64,000 bases of DNA from Calothrix sp. PCC 7507 (GCF_000316575.1 NC_019682.1:1240001-1304000), one strand, 5' to 3'; positions 7,848 to 17,250 are shown, counted from the first letter of the stretch. The notes: generated by a model from the sequence alone, not told the origin. A program made the numbers and translations.

Positions 7848-9608
7848 ATGTTTGGAATACCGTGGCATCGCCTACCTACACCCTTAGCGCTGTTAAAATT
7901 GACTGGGTTTCGCAAAGAACTGAGAGAGAAAAACCTCCACGATACATCCCAATTACCCAATACAGATGATTTGCCTCAGCCTAACCCCGATAATCGTCAT
8001 TTAAAGGCTCGCACAGCAGATGGCAGCTATAATGACCTCAATAACCCAGTAATGGGAATGGCTGGAACTCGATTTGGGCGGAATGTGCCTTTAACAAAGG
8101 TCACTACTGATGATAAAAAACTACTAGAACCGAATCCCCGCCTAATCAGCCAGAAGCTGATGACGCGAGATGAATTTATACCTGCAACCTCCTTAAATAT
8201 CTTGGCTGCTGCTTGGATTCAGTTCCAAAACCATGACTGGTTTTCCCACGGAAATAACCAGCCAGATAGAAAAATTGTCATTCCACTAGCAGAGGATGAT
8301 AACTGGCCTCAAGAATATCGACCTTTGGCAATCAATGAAACTTTAGCAGATCAAAGCCGCCCTGAAGGAGATAAAGCCGAACCTCCGACTTTTATTAATA
8401 AGGTAACTCATTGGTGGGATGGCTCACAAATCTATGGCAGTAACCAAGAAAAGGTCGATCAACTGCGCTCTCACGTGGATGGTAAGCTGATCATTGGCGA
8501 TGATGGTCTGTTGCCTGTTGATCCGGCAATTGGTATTGACCAAACGGGCTTTAATGACAACTGGTGGGTGGGGTTGAGTTTGTTACATACCCTGTTTGTC
8601 AAGGAACATAATACAATCTGCGATCGCCTCAAAGCACAATATCCTGAATGGCAAGATGATGAGCTTTTCGACCATGCGCGACTGATTAACGCCGCTTTGA
8701 TGGCGAAAATCCATACCGTCGAATGGACTCCCGGTATTCTCGCCCATCCCGCCTTGCAAATTGCCATGAGTGCAAACTGGTGGGGGCTACTCGGTCAACA
8801 TGTGAAAAAGCTTTGGGGACGTGTCAGCGACAACGAAACAATCAGCGGTATTGTTGGTTCACCGACAGATCATCACACTGCCCCCTATTATATTACTGAA
8901 GAATTTGTCACTGTTTATCGATTACATCCGCTGATTCCTGACGATTTTGAATTTTATTCTCACAAAGATGGCACATTACGCCGCAACGGTAATTTCTTTG
9001 AAGTGGGTGGTAAACGAACTAGGGCGTTGGTGGAAGAAATCGGACTGACGGATTTATTCTATTCCTTGGGGATTGCCCACCCAGGGGCGATTACCTTACA
9101 TAATTATCCCAAAGCCTTACAGCAACTGATTCGAGATCATGGTGAAGTTTTCGATTTAGCGGCTGTGGATATTTTGCGCGATCGCGAACGAGGCGTTCCC
9201 CGCTACAATGATTTTCGGGAGTTAATTGGTCGTGGTCGTCTCAAATCCTTTGAGGAGATTACCAGTAACCCCGTCTGGGCAAAAGAACTCCGCGAAGTCT
9301 ACAACAATGATCTTAACAGCGTGGATCTCGTCGTGGGGATGTTTGCCGAAGACCTCCCAGAAGGTTTTGGTTTTAGTGATACTGCTTTTCGGGTGTTTAT
9401 TTTGATGGCTTCTCGACGCTTAAAAAGCGATCGCTTTTTTACCAATGACTATACTGCTGAAGTGTATACTCAGTTTGGTCTAGACTGGATTGACAACAAC
9501 GGACTGTTGACTATTTTACGTCGTCACTATCCTGGTTTGGCTCCGGCTTTATTTGGTGTGAATAATGCTTTTGCGCCTTGGCGGCGCGTGGGTATCTCTG
9601 GTTATTAA
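7848..9608 (+). CDS. Heme-dependent fatty acid alpha-dioxygenase-like peroxidase
   Basis: 586 residues from the ATG at 7848, preceded by GGGAAAAGAG; a GTG at 7812 would add 12. It belongs to the cyclooxygenase/animal heme peroxidase superfamily and looks closest to alpha-dioxygenases, which convert free fatty acids to 2-hydroperoxides. Evidence: IPWHRLPTPLALLKLT near the start (plant enzymes have a similar WHRLP segment), distal-His region WIQFQNHDWFSHG, VTHWWDGSQIYGS, LSLLHTLFVKEHN, and the catalytic Tyr/proximal His pair in VYRLHPLIPDDFEF, spaced Y-x-x-H as in COX. No signal peptide. Cyanobacterial alpha-dioxygenases are known in Calothrix-type strains. Likely role: oxylipin formation; substrate length unknown. 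It stands alone on its strand. Confidence 0.82.
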   Translation: MFGIPWHRLPTPLALLKLTGFRKELREKNLHDTSQLPNTDDLPQPNPDNRHLKARTADGSYNDLNNPVMGMAGTRFGRNVPLTKVTTDDKKLLEPNPRLISQKLMTRDEFIPATSLNILAAAWIQFQNHDWFSHGNNQPDRKIVIPLAEDDNWPQEYRPLAINETLADQSRPEGDKAEPPTFINKVTHWWDGSQIYGSNQEKVDQLRSHVDGKLIIGDDGLLPVDPAIGIDQTGFNDNWWVGLSLLHTLFVKEHNTICDRLKAQYPEWQDDELFDHARLINAALMAKIHTVEWTPGILAHPALQIAMSANWWGLLGQHVKKLWGRVSDNETISGIVGSPTDHHTAPYYITEEFVTVYRLHPLIPDDFEFYSHKDGTLRRNGNFFEVGGKRTRALVEEIGLTDLFYSLGIAHPGAITLHNYPKALQQLIRDHGEVFDLAAVDILRDRERGVPRYNDFRELIGRGRLKSFEEITSNPVWAKELREVYNNDLNSVDLVVGMFAEDLPEGFGFSDTAFRVFILMASRRLKSDRFFTNDYTAEVYTQFGLDWIDNNGLLTILRRHYPGLAPALFGVNNAFAPWRRVGISGY

Positions 9609-9726
9609 ATCAGTGAACAGTTATCAGTTAACAACTCAAAACACTGATAACTGATATAGGATTCCGGTTTGATTTTTGAACAAAATTAGGTATTGGTAGG
9701 GTGCGTTAGCGACAGCGTAACGCACC
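9607..9726. repeat. Heptamer repeat and short palindromic repeat after the oxygenase gene
   Basis: Bases 9607-9656 hold inverted blocks of the heptamer GATAACT (AACAGTTATCAGTTAAC then CTGATAACTGATA). Bases 9696-9726 hold the palindromic repeat GTAGGGTGCGTTAGCG...GTAACGCACC, also found near 56454-56483. Confidence 0.7.
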
Positions 9727-9752
9727 ATTATTAATTATTTAGTGCATTAGGT

Positions 9753-9920
9753 GTAGGTTGGGTACAGCGGAGCGTAACCCAACCTTTTATACAATATTTA
9801 AAGGGTTGATTTTTATCGTTGAATTAAGTATTTGGTTGTTTAAATAATTTCTCTTTTCTTGATATCATGTGTTGGGTTCCACTACGTTCCACCCAACCTA
9901 CGGGAAATTGCGATCGCACT
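9753..9920. repeat. ~165-bp MITE-like repeat, copy 1
   Basis: Starts GTAGGTTGGGTACAGCG and has the inverse ACCCAACCTAC at 9891-9901, then a shared tail ending in a HIP1 site (GCGATCGCACT). The interior (TTTTATACAATATTT, GTTGAATTAAGTATTTGG, CTTGATATCATGTGTTG) is nearly identical to copy 2. No coding capacity. Confidence 0.85.
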
Positions 9921-10031
9921 ATGATGGCAGGAGGCAATCCCCATAAATAAATTTAACGGCATCACTCTACAATCAATGCATAGTTTATAATGTAAAAATG
10001 CCCAAAATTTTACTTAATTTAGGAGTCAATT

Positions 10032-10292
10032 ATGGTAATAAAATTTGAAGAAATATATAGAGATATTGATACCTTACCTGAAGAAGCTCAAATTTTACTA
10101 CTTGATTTTATTCAGTTACTCAAAAAGCGTTATCCACAACCAGAGTCAGAAAATCATAATCAGGAAAAAACTCTCTATGAAAAGTTTGATGAAATTGGAT
10201 TAATTGGTTGTTGCTCTGTTGAAGAAAATTTATCAACCACATATAAAGAAGTTTTATTTAATACATTATCAACTAAATATGATCATCGTTGA
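10032..10292 (+). CDS. DUF2281-type antitoxin
   Basis: 86 residues, beginning VIKFEEIYRDIDTLPEEAQ, with the DUF2281 pattern of a short helical N-terminus (I..LPEE.Q..LLDFI.LLKKR) and an acidic tail (EKTLYEKFDEIGLIGC) that usually neutralises the partner toxin. AGGAG lies 8 bases before the ATG. The stop lies inside the PIN toxin gene (14-base overlap), typical of tightly coupled type II modules. Expected to bind the PIN protein and autoregulate. Confidence 0.85.
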   Translation: MVIKFEEIYRDIDTLPEEAQILLLDFIQLLKKRYPQPESENHNQEKTLYEKFDEIGLIGCCSVEENLSTTYKEVLFNTLSTKYDHR

Positions 10293-10692
10293 TACAGGAT
10301 TTTGGTTGGCTATTTTTGATAAAAAAGACACTTATCACGAAAGAGCAAAACAAGCTTTAAAACAATATAATGAACCTTTAATTACAACATGGTGTGTTGT
10401 CACAGAAACCTGTTATCTTCTGCTAACTCGCAAGGGAGTTGATGCTGAAATTACTTTGATAAATAGTCTACAACAAGAATTATTTACGGTTTTTAATTTA
10501 GAATCTTACCATACTCCTCGAATTATTGAATTAATGAAAAAATATGCTGACCTGCCAATGGATTTAGCTGATGCTTCCCTAGTAATTTTAGCAGAACATT
10601 TAGGGCATGGACGTATTTTTTCAGTAGACCAACGTGACTTTAACACCTATCGTTGGAAGCAACGTTATCCTTTTGAAAATCTCCTGTTTTAA
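10279..10692 (+). CDS. PIN-domain toxin (VapC-like ribonuclease)
   Basis: 137 residues from the ATG at 10279; a longer open frame begins at 10204 but would overlap the antitoxin far more. PIN-fold acidic residues are in place: IIVDTGFWLAIFD (first Asp), VVTETCYLL (Glu), DLPMDLADASLVILAEHL (two Asp) and IFSVDQRDFNTY (last Asp). Such toxins are Mg-dependent RNases acting on tRNA, rRNA or mRNA. Order antitoxin-toxin with 14-base overlap. The pair is bracketed by ~165-bp repeat copies, which may reflect transfer of the block. Confidence 0.88.
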   Translation: MIIVDTGFWLAIFDKKDTYHERAKQALKQYNEPLITTWCVVTETCYLLLTRKGVDAEITLINSLQQELFTVFNLESYHTPRIIELMKKYADLPMDLADASLVILAEHLGHGRIFSVDQRDFNTYRWKQRYPFENLLF

Positions 10693-10763
10693 CGTGATTT
10701 CGACGGACAGAAAAGCCCAAAAAGCTTGCTAGATAAGAATTTGCGTAACTGGACAGGCGAAGT

Positions 10764-10946
10764 AGAATCGCATCGATTCGTAGGTTGGTTACAGGTAGCG
10801 TAACCCAACATTTTATACAATATTTGAAGGGTTGATTTTTATCGTTGAATTAAGTATTTGGTTGTTTAAATCATTTCTCTTTGCTTGATATCATGTGTTG
10901 AGTTCCACTACGTTCCAAGCAACCTATGAGAGATTGCGATCGCACT
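10764..10946. repeat. ~165-bp MITE-like repeat, copy 2
   Basis: Nearly identical to copy 1 across GTAGGTTGG through GCGATCGCACT. Its right inverted end is degraded (CCAAGCAACCTATG). It shares upstream bases ATCGCATCGATT with copy 3, so the unit may be slightly longer than its inverted ends. Confidence 0.85.
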
Positions 10947-11041
10947 AAGTACCATCTCCCTGCTCCCTGCCTCTTAGTTCGCCTCTTACTTTTGCAAATA
11001 CGATAATCTGATAAAAAAAGGTAGGTTTTGGAATACCAATT

Positions 11042-11233
11042 ATGACTACCACCAAAATTCATTTAGTTGTTGCTATGCAAGAAATTATTCTGTTGGTATT
11101 TTACACAGAAACAGATTGCTGGCAGTTGCGGGTAATTAGTGCTGGTGGTGTGATCTTTGGTCAACGTAAGCTTTATTTTACTCCTGAAGCAGCAGAGAAA
11201 GCGGGGCGAGAGTGGATTGAGCAAGGTTATTAA
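11042..11233 (+). CDS. Small hypothetical protein between repeat copies
   Basis: 63 residues (or 52 from the Met at 11075, MQEIILLVFYTETDC). The pattern of a beta-rich start, a GG turn (ISAGGVIFGQ), then TPEAAEKAGREWIEQGY resembles small cyanobacterial proteins whose C-terminus is a short helix. No ribosome-binding site is visible. An opposing 73-aa frame spans the same bases but looks less protein-like. Flanked by repeat copies 2 and 3. Function unknown. Confidence 0.45.
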   Translation: MTTTKIHLVVAMQEIILLVFYTETDCWQLRVISAGGVIFGQRKLYFTPEAAEKAGREWIEQGY

Positions 11234-11280
11234 GGAGGTAATCCCCATAATTAAAATTAGGGAATTTGTATAAGACAGTA

Positions 11281-11440
11281 GCATCGCATCGATTTGTAGG
11301 TTGGGTGCAGCGTAGCGTAACCCAACATTTTATACAATATTTGAAGGAGCGTTAATTTTTAGATATTTAGGTTGTTTAAATAATTTCTCTTGTCTTGGTA
11401 TCTACGTTCTACCCAACCTACGAGAGATTGCGATCGCACT
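11281..11440. repeat. ~165-bp MITE-like repeat, copy 3 (internally deleted)
   Basis: Begins at GTAGGTTGGGTGCAGCG (11296) after ATCGCATCGATT shared with copy 2, and ends CCCAACCTACGAGAGATTG plus a HIP1 site. Compared with copies 1 and 2 it lacks a short stretch in the middle but keeps GGTTGTTTAAATAATTTCTC. Confidence 0.85.
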
Positions 11441-11698
11441 AGCTGGTTTTTTGCAGGTTCATTGCAAATGCCTTTAGGAAAATGATAAATGGGTTGACGT
11501 TTGCGAAAAACACTGACACGTTTATCACAAACGCCTTAATCAAATAGTAGTCCTATATAGCGGTTCCCACCTGGGTAATGTACTTCACTTTTATTAGGAA
11601 ATGCGATAAACCATCAATTTTGTAGTATAATGTAGTATGCAAGGAGATGACTGCTAATGCAGTCACTGTTTATCGCTTTCTACAAAAGGAAGTTTATT
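11441..11698. other. Leader region of the EF-G paralogue
   Basis: No gene. Contains TATAGCGGTTCCCACCTGGG (11557), resembling one end of the element at 48047. The EF-G ribosome-binding site AAAGGA lies just before its ATG. No promoter could be placed with confidence. Confidence 0.4.
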
Positions 11699-13714
11699 AT
11701 GATTCCCCGAGAACGCATCCGCAATATTGGTATTTCTGCTCACATCGACTCTGGTAAAACTACACTATCAGAGCGAATTCTCTTCTATACGGGCAGAATC
11801 CACGCTATTGAAGAGGTGCGGGGAGGCGGTAAGGGTGCAACGATGGACTTTATGGTCGAAGAAAAGCTACACGGTATTACCATCACTTCTGCGGCTACTA
11901 CCTGCCAATGGCATGATACTCAAATCAACCTCATTGATACACCAGGGCACGTAGATTTCACTATTGAAGTAGAAAGGGCGCTGCGGGTATTGGATGGGGC
12001 GGTGATGGTTTTATGTGCTGTGGCTGGGGTGCAATCCCAGTCAATTACTGTGGATCGGCAAATGAAGCGCTATCGTGTGCCACGTTTGGCGTTCATCAAT
12101 AAGATGGACAGGATGGGGGCCAATCCATTTCGTGTAGTACAAGCAATCCGCGATCGCCTACAGTTAAATGCTGTGCTGTTGCAGTATCCCATTGGTAGTG
12201 AAGACCAGTTTCAAGGAGTCATTGACTTAATAGAAATGCAGGCTCACTATTTTGAGGGTGAGAATGGAGAAAACTGGGTAAAACAGTCGATTCCAGCAGA
12301 TCTTGAGGATGAAGCACAACAAGCTAGGGAAAAACTGCTAGATGCGTTGTCGCTGTTCTCAGAACCGATGACTGAGTTGTTGCTGGCGGGTGAGGAAGTT
12401 CCCCAAGAATTGATTTGGCAAACTATCCGCCAAGCAACCTTGAGTCTGGAACTCACCCCGGTACTGCTAGGTTCAGCCTTCAAAAATAAAGGAGTGCAAA
12501 ACTTACTGGATGCGATCGCCCTTTATCTACCTTCACCCATAGATAGGGAAGTCGTCAAAACCTTAGAATCAGTAAGTCTTCAGCCTCGCCCTGATGCTTC
12601 CTTGGTGGCTTTGGCTTTCAAACTCACCGTCGAGTCCTTTGGGCAATTGACCTATACACGGATTTACTCAGGTACATTAAAACCTGGTGACAGTGTATAC
12701 AATTCCCGCACCGGACAACGGCTGCAAATTGGTCGCTTGGTGAAGATGCACGCCAACAAGCGAGAAGAGGTGAAAGTGGCTGTGGCAGGGGATATTATTG
12801 CCTTGCTGGGTGTAGATTGTGCTTCTGGTGATACCTTGTGTGGTGGTGAACCACTGGTATTTTTAGAAAGGATGTTTGTCCCCGAACCAGTGATTACACT
12901 GGCAATTACAGCCAAAAAACAGGAAGATAACGATCGCCTTTCCAGAGCACTCAACCGCTTCCAAAAAGAAGATCCCACCTTCCGCGTCAGCATCGATCCC
13001 GAATCACAAGCAACTCTCATTTCTGGGATGGGTGAACTCCATCTAGAAATTTACTTGGAACGCATCCAACGGGAATACAACGCCGAGGTTTTCGTCGGGA
13101 CTCCAGCTGTAGCTTACCGGGAAACCATTGGACAACGTGCCAACTTCGACTACAAGCTGAAAAAACAGTCTGGTGGTTCTGGTCAATTTGCCCACGTGAC
13201 TGGGTGGATTGAACCGACAGACGAGGCGTTTGTCTTTGAAAGCCGGGTAGTTGGGGGTACTATTCCCAAAGAATATATCCCTGCGTGTGAAAAAGGTTTC
13301 CGCGAAGCGATCGCCTCTGGAGTGTTAGAAGGCTATCCCGTAACTGGGGTGAAAGTCATACTAGATGGGGGTTCCTATCATACAGTGGACTCCTCAGAAC
13401 TAGCATTCCGGTCAGCCGCCCATCAAGCAGTTGAAAGTGCGATCGCTCAAGCTAAACCCTATATCCTAGAACCAATCATGCTTGTAGCAGTGGAAACACC
13501 AAACGAGTTTGTGGGTAGAGTTCAAGGTGATTTGTCTTCCCGTCGTGGTTTATTATTGGGTTCTGAAACTATGCAAGGATACTCCGTGATTCGGGCGGAA
13601 GTCCCACTAGTGCAGATGTTTGGTTATTCTACAGACTTGCGATCGCTTACCTCTGGGATGGCAACTTTTTCAATGGAGTTTGCTTCCTATAGACAAGCCT
13701 TAACAATCAAGTGA
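11699..13714 (+). CDS. Elongation factor G paralogue (mtEFG1/spdEFG1-like)
   Basis: 671 residues from the ATG at 11699 (AAAGGA 10 bases upstream). All G motifs are present: [15 protein letters not shown] (P-loop), [11 protein letters not shown] (switch I), IDTPGHVDF (G3) and [13 protein letters not shown] (G4). Domains II-V follow, including [25 protein letters not shown] and [15 protein letters not shown]. It is a ribosomal translocase or recycling GTPase. It is not in an rpsL-rpsG-tuf operon and has DSGKTTL...[14 protein letters not shown] and [20 protein letters not shown], closer to mitochondrial EFG1/spdEFG1 than the usual [16 protein letters not shown] form. Probably a second EF-G beside a housekeeping copy elsewhere; specialised role inferred. 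Confidence 0.9.
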   Translation: MIPRERIRNIGISAHIDSGKTTLSERILFYTGRIHAIEEVRGGGKGATMDFMVEEKLHGITITSAATTCQWHDTQINLIDTPGHVDFTIEVERALRVLDGAVMVLCAVAGVQSQSITVDRQMKRYRVPRLAFINKMDRMGANPFRVVQAIRDRLQLNAVLLQYPIGSEDQFQGVIDLIEMQAHYFEGENGENWVKQSIPADLEDEAQQAREKLLDALSLFSEPMTELLLAGEEVPQELIWQTIRQATLSLELTPVLLGSAFKNKGVQNLLDAIALYLPSPIDREVVKTLESVSLQPRPDASLVALAFKLTVESFGQLTYTRIYSGTLKPGDSVYNSRTGQRLQIGRLVKMHANKREEVKVAVAGDIIALLGVDCASGDTLCGGEPLVFLERMFVPEPVITLAITAKKQEDNDRLSRALNRFQKEDPTFRVSIDPESQATLISGMGELHLEIYLERIQREYNAEVFVGTPAVAYRETIGQRANFDYKLKKQSGGSGQFAHVTGWIEPTDEAFVFESRVVGGTIPKEYIPACEKGFREAIASGVLEGYPVTGVKVILDGGSYHTVDSSELAFRSAAHQAVESAIAQAKPYILEPIMLVAVETPNEFVGRVQGDLSSRRGLLLGSETMQGYSVIRAEVPLVQMFGYSTDLRSLTSGMATFSMEFASYRQALTIK

Positions 13715-13734
13715 AAATCACGACTTTGGCTCTT

Positions 13735-13990
13735 TTGTAGGGTGGGTTAGGCTTTGCCGTAACCCACACCCAGCCTACCTTACATCTTGCACCAGTTGCA
13801 ATAATCCATTTTTGTAGGGTGGGCACTGCCCACCATTGCCTAAAACCCCTATGTTTGTGTCGGTGGGCAATGCCCACCCTACGGTTATTGAGAATGGTGC
13901 AAGATATCAGCTACCAAAACTTTTAAATCTCTCACCAACAGTTATCAGTTACCAATACATCTGATAACTGATAACTGATAACTGTTCACT
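13735..13990. repeat. Cluster of palindromic and heptameric repeats
   Basis: GTAGGGTGGGTTAGGC...GTAACCCACACC starts near 13738. At 13814-13882 GTAGGGTGGGCACTGCCCACC faces GGTGGGCAATGCCCACCCTAC as nested inverted repeats. At 13938-13990 AACAGTTATCAGTTA faces tandem GATAACT heptamers. The block fills the gap between EF-G and the acetyltransferase. Confidence 0.75.
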
Positions 13991-14001
13991 GATTTAGTAT
14001 C

Positions 14002-14874
14002 ATGCTTACCTTGAGAACCTTACAACCTGGTGATGAGGAGTTACTAGAAAGTTTCCTTTTACAACATACCGATACTTCGATGTTTCTGCGCTCAAACTGG
14101 CGAGAGGTGGGACTGATTGATCGGGGTGCTAGATTTCAAGGAACATACATTGCAGCGATCGCAGATGAAACTATCATTGCAGTCGCCGCCCACTATTGGA
14201 ATGGGATGGTGATTGTCCAAGCGCCAGTGTATCTAGCGGAAGTAGTGCAAGCAGTGGTAGCACAATCTCAACGCACTATTTCTGGGATTGCTGGGCCAGC
14301 AGCACAAGTTGCAGCCACAAAAGCAGCCTTGGGGCTGATCGACCGACCAACTCAAATAGATGAGTCTGAGATATTATTTTCCTTAGAGTTGCGAGATTTG
14401 CAGATACCCTCAGATTTAGCGTTAGGAAAAGTACAGTGTCGGTTGCCAAATCTAGAGGAGTTAGATTTACTCATAGAGTGGAGTGCTGCCTACAATATAG
14501 AAGCTTTGGGAGAAACAGAAACTCCCGATTTACGCCCAGCTTGTCGCCGCCTATTAGAAGCATATCAAGCTAACGCCAAACATTGGGTCTTAATAGCAGG
14601 AAATATCCCAGTTGCTTATTCTGCCTTCAACGCCTATTTACCTGATATTGTACAGATTGGTGGAGTGTGGACACCGCCACTACTGCGGGGTAAAGGCTAT
14701 GCCAAAAGTGTAGTAGCAGGTTCCTTGCTAGCAGCACAAGCGCAAGGAGTAAAACGGGCTATCTTGTTTACACAATCAAAAAATCAAGCCGCACAAGCAG
14801 CTTATCGAGGCATTGGTTTTCGTCCTACTGGAGAAGAGTTTGGCTTGGTAATTTTTAACGATATCACAACATAA
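14002..14874 (+). CDS. GNAT family N-acetyltransferase
   Basis: 290 residues. The C-terminal GNAT fold (about 150-285) has the acetyl-CoA-binding segment GGVWTPPLLRGKGYAKSVVA (R/Q-x-x-G-x-G/A) and a final NQAAQAAYRGIGFRPTGEEF (A-x-x-x-Y-x-x-x-G-F). The N-terminal half looks like a second, degenerate GNAT-like domain (LRTLQPGDEELLESFLLQH), as in other two-domain cyanobacterial GNATs. Substrate unknown. It begins right after the GATAACT heptamer block, with no clear ribosome-binding site. Confidence 0.85.
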   Translation: MLTLRTLQPGDEELLESFLLQHTDTSMFLRSNWREVGLIDRGARFQGTYIAAIADETIIAVAAHYWNGMVIVQAPVYLAEVVQAVVAQSQRTISGIAGPAAQVAATKAALGLIDRPTQIDESEILFSLELRDLQIPSDLALGKVQCRLPNLEELDLLIEWSAAYNIEALGETETPDLRPACRRLLEAYQANAKHWVLIAGNIPVAYSAFNAYLPDIVQIGGVWTPPLLRGKGYAKSVVAGSLLAAQAQGVKRAILFTQSKNQAAQAAYRGIGFRPTGEEFGLVIFNDITT

Positions 14875-14958
14875 TTAAACCCCCATATGAAGTACCAGAG
14901 AATATTCGTTTCCGTTGTTATTTGCAGATTTGGTAGAATCTTCACTATTTAATCAGAA

Positions 14959-15822
14959 ATGAGAAAAATTTGGCTGCTGGGTTTAACACTAGTTAGTTTA
15001 GGGACGTGGTTAGTCTTACGTTCCTCCCTACCATCTAAATCTTCCGTTGCACCAACACCTGCAAAAACCATCCGCTATGAACAGCGCACCCTACCCCAAA
15101 GTATTGCTCACATTCTGGTGATTCCAGCTAATAGTCAATTTTTGATAACTCCCGCATTATCGGAACAGGTAGCAACAGTAGAAGAATTTGCTCGCAAGCA
15201 TCAAGCTAAAGCGATCGCTAACGCCGGCTTTTTTGACCCAGTTAACCAAAAATCTACATCCCATGTCGTTATTTCTGGTCAAGTGGTAGCTGATCCTCAG
15301 AAAAATGAGCGGTTGGTAAATAATCCCAATTTAAAATCTTACTTGAGTCAAATTTTCAATCGTACAGAATTCCGCCGCTACCAGTGTGGGCAAACCATCC
15401 GCTATGATATCGTTCTACATAGTCAGTCAATACCAGCAGGTTGTCGGTTAGTTGATGCTGTTGGTGCAGGCCCCGGATTATTACCAGAAATTACTTCAGT
15501 ACAAGAAGGTTTTGTTGATCGCACTAATGGACGAGATGCCCTTGATAGCACTCAACCCAACGCCAGAACTGCTGTAGGGATTACTGGTGATGGCAGCATT
15601 GTGATAGTCATGGTAGCTCAAAAACCCTCAGATTCCGCGTCTGGTATGTCCTTACCAGCGCTGAGAGATTTGATGAAAACCCTCGGTGTCCAAAAGGCGA
15701 TGAATTTGGATGGGGGAAGTTCATCTTCACTTTATTACAACGGCAAGACTTTTTATGGGAAGGTTAATTTGGAAGGAAATCCGCTCAAACGACCTGTGAA
15801 GTCAGTTCTAATAGTCCAATAA
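14959..15822 (+). CDS. Phosphodiester glycosidase family protein (NAGPA/DUF2233 domain), secreted
   Basis: 287 residues with an N-terminal signal or anchor (MRKIWLLGLTLVSLGTWLVL). The domain covers about 70-285: EFARKHQAKAIANAGFFDP near its start and PNARTAVGITGDGSIVIVMV plus KAMNLDGGSSSSLYYNGKTF at the core, matching NAGPA (N-acetylglucosamine-1-phosphodiester alpha-N-acetylglucosaminidase-like), which includes periplasmic enzymes linked to exopolysaccharide or peptidoglycan sugars. Cys 142 and Cys 157 could form a disulfide. Substrate unknown. Confidence 0.85.
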   Translation: MRKIWLLGLTLVSLGTWLVLRSSLPSKSSVAPTPAKTIRYEQRTLPQSIAHILVIPANSQFLITPALSEQVATVEEFARKHQAKAIANAGFFDPVNQKSTSHVVISGQVVADPQKNERLVNNPNLKSYLSQIFNRTEFRRYQCGQTIRYDIVLHSQSIPAGCRLVDAVGAGPGLLPEITSVQEGFVDRTNGRDALDSTQPNARTAVGITGDGSIVIVMVAQKPSDSASGMSLPALRDLMKTLGVQKAMNLDGGSSSSLYYNGKTFYGKVNLEGNPLKRPVKSVLIVQ

Positions 15823-15993
15823 AATTAGGATCACCGGTAGGGGCGGGGTCTCCCCATTGGTATCAACAATGGGGGAGATTCTACCCTGTGTGTCATAACT
15901 CAAGAGAAGCAGATTGTGGTTGAGTTAAACATGAAGTATGATGCAAGCTGTCTACTTTATTATTAAAGTGGTTTGCTTACAGGGGATGGAAAA

Positions 15994-16275
15994 ATGAGGG
16001 TCTGGTTGGCTTGCTTTGTTGTTTTGTTTGCTTTAGCAGAATTTTTTGACTGGTTGCAAGAATTTTCTCTGCCATTGCCTATATATATTTTGGGGGGGGC
16101 ATTTTTAGCGATCGCTTCCAACTACGATAAGATTATTGGCTCTTACTTCAGTGATGCAAACATTGAAGCATCGACTGATCGCACCCAATTAGATGCACTA
16201 AATCAATCTGCTAGCGCTATTTCTTTCACAATTCCCAATCCCGTAGAAAATCCTCAACCTTCAGATTTAACGTAA
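15994..16275 (+). CDS. Small membrane protein of unknown function
   Basis: 93 residues from the ATG at 15994 (AGGGGATGGA just upstream); a longer start at 15973 lacks support. Residues 1-45 form two close hydrophobic helices (VWLACFVVLFALAEFF and YILGGAFLAIAS) and the rest is a polar, Ser/Asn-rich tail. No domain recognised. Its last nine bases overlap the convergent EEP gene. Confidence 0.65.
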   Translation: MRVWLACFVVLFALAEFFDWLQEFSLPLPIYILGGAFLAIASNYDKIIGSYFSDANIEASTDRTQLDALNQSASAISFTIPNPVENPQPSDLT

Positions 16276-17250
16276 TACTAAGTCAGTGATGAGTGATGCA
16301 TGGTCAGAATTAGCATTTGCTCCTATGTAAGTTCGAGCAACACCAAATTGCTGACTAACAAAGCAGTGGTCAATGGGGATATTCATCGTTGGAAGCAGCC
16401 AGGTTGGTAAATTTATATGACTTGCTGGTCGTGGCCAGCTGGGTAAGATGCCAAAACCTAAGCGGGTGTTATGTAACTTTGTTTTGTTGACAAACCTGCG
16501 ATAATAAGGCGACCAAGGCGTTAAGTTAAAATCTCCTGCTAAAATCAGGGGTTGATTGATATTTTGAATATAATTAGTCAGTGCTGCTAACTGCTGATTA
16601 CGACGGTGAAAATTATTCCGCGTCACAGGTACTAGGGGATGAGTACCAATGAACTTAATCAGCTGTTTGTCTACTTCTAAAGTTGCTATGAGATTATGGC
16701 CGCCTTGACCATTAAAGTTATCTCCTTTAGCATCTTTAATTGGTAAGCGGCTAAGAATGGCAAGACCACCGCCAGGACTTCTGAAACTATAGGGCAAGCT
16801 GCTTTTTAAGCCAGTTTTCAACTCTTCAACTATGCTTTGGTCAACTTCAATAAATAAAGCTAAATCAGGGCGCTCATTTCGTACTAAATTAATAACTTCG
16901 TTGTCATTTTTATTCTTTATATTCAGGTTGAAAGATAAAATCCGAATTTGTTTAGTTGAATTAGCAATTACCTGTTGTGCATGAGGCAGATGCCAGGGAA
17001 TCACTTCAATTGCATTCATTCCTAGCAGTAATAAAGCCATGAAAAGTAGTAGCTTACTTTTGAGATGGCGTGTTCTCCAAAGAATGCCGAAAACGATACT
17101 AATTATTAAGGATAAAACGAAATACTGGATGCGGAAATGAGTGATCAGTTCTAGTGGCCAAGACCAAGCTATATAAGAACATATGGATAGTAGGGCTAAA
17201 ATTAACAGTGAGGCGATCGCCAAAATTAAAGTTAGTTTGTCATTGGTCAT
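16267..17250 (-). CDS. Membrane-anchored endonuclease/exonuclease/phosphatase (EEP) family protein
   Basis: 327 residues. Residues 1-85 contain three predicted membrane helices, followed by an EEP domain (about 100-327): LSFNLNIKNKNDNEV (N-x-N start), PDLALFIEVDQS (catalytic Glu), LAGDFNLTPWSPYYRRF (G-D-F-N) and NANSDHASLITDL (S-D-H). The substrate may be a nucleic acid or phospholipid; unresolved. The start codon lies in a run of ACAAATG/ACCAATG heptamers, so the first residues MTNDK are repeat-encoded. It converges with the small membrane protein gene. Confidence 0.85.
   Translation of the reverse strand: MTNDKLTLILAIASLLILALLSICSYIAWSWPLELITHFRIQYFVLSLIISIVFGILWRTRHLKSKLLLFMALLLLGMNAIEVIPWHLPHAQQVIANSTKQIRILSFNLNIKNKNDNEVINLVRNERPDLALFIEVDQSIVEELKTGLKSSLPYSFRSPGGGLAILSRLPIKDAKGDNFNGQGGHNLIATLEVDKQLIKFIGTHPLVPVTRNNFHRRNQQLAALTNYIQNINQPLILAGDFNLTPWSPYYRRFVNKTKLHNTRLGFGILPSWPRPASHINLPTWLLPTMNIPIDHCFVSQQFGVARTYIGANANSDHASLITDLVLR

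Noticed and set aside
10871-11062. Minus-strand frame in repeat copy 2
   Set aside because: Covers repeat DNA; no coding features.
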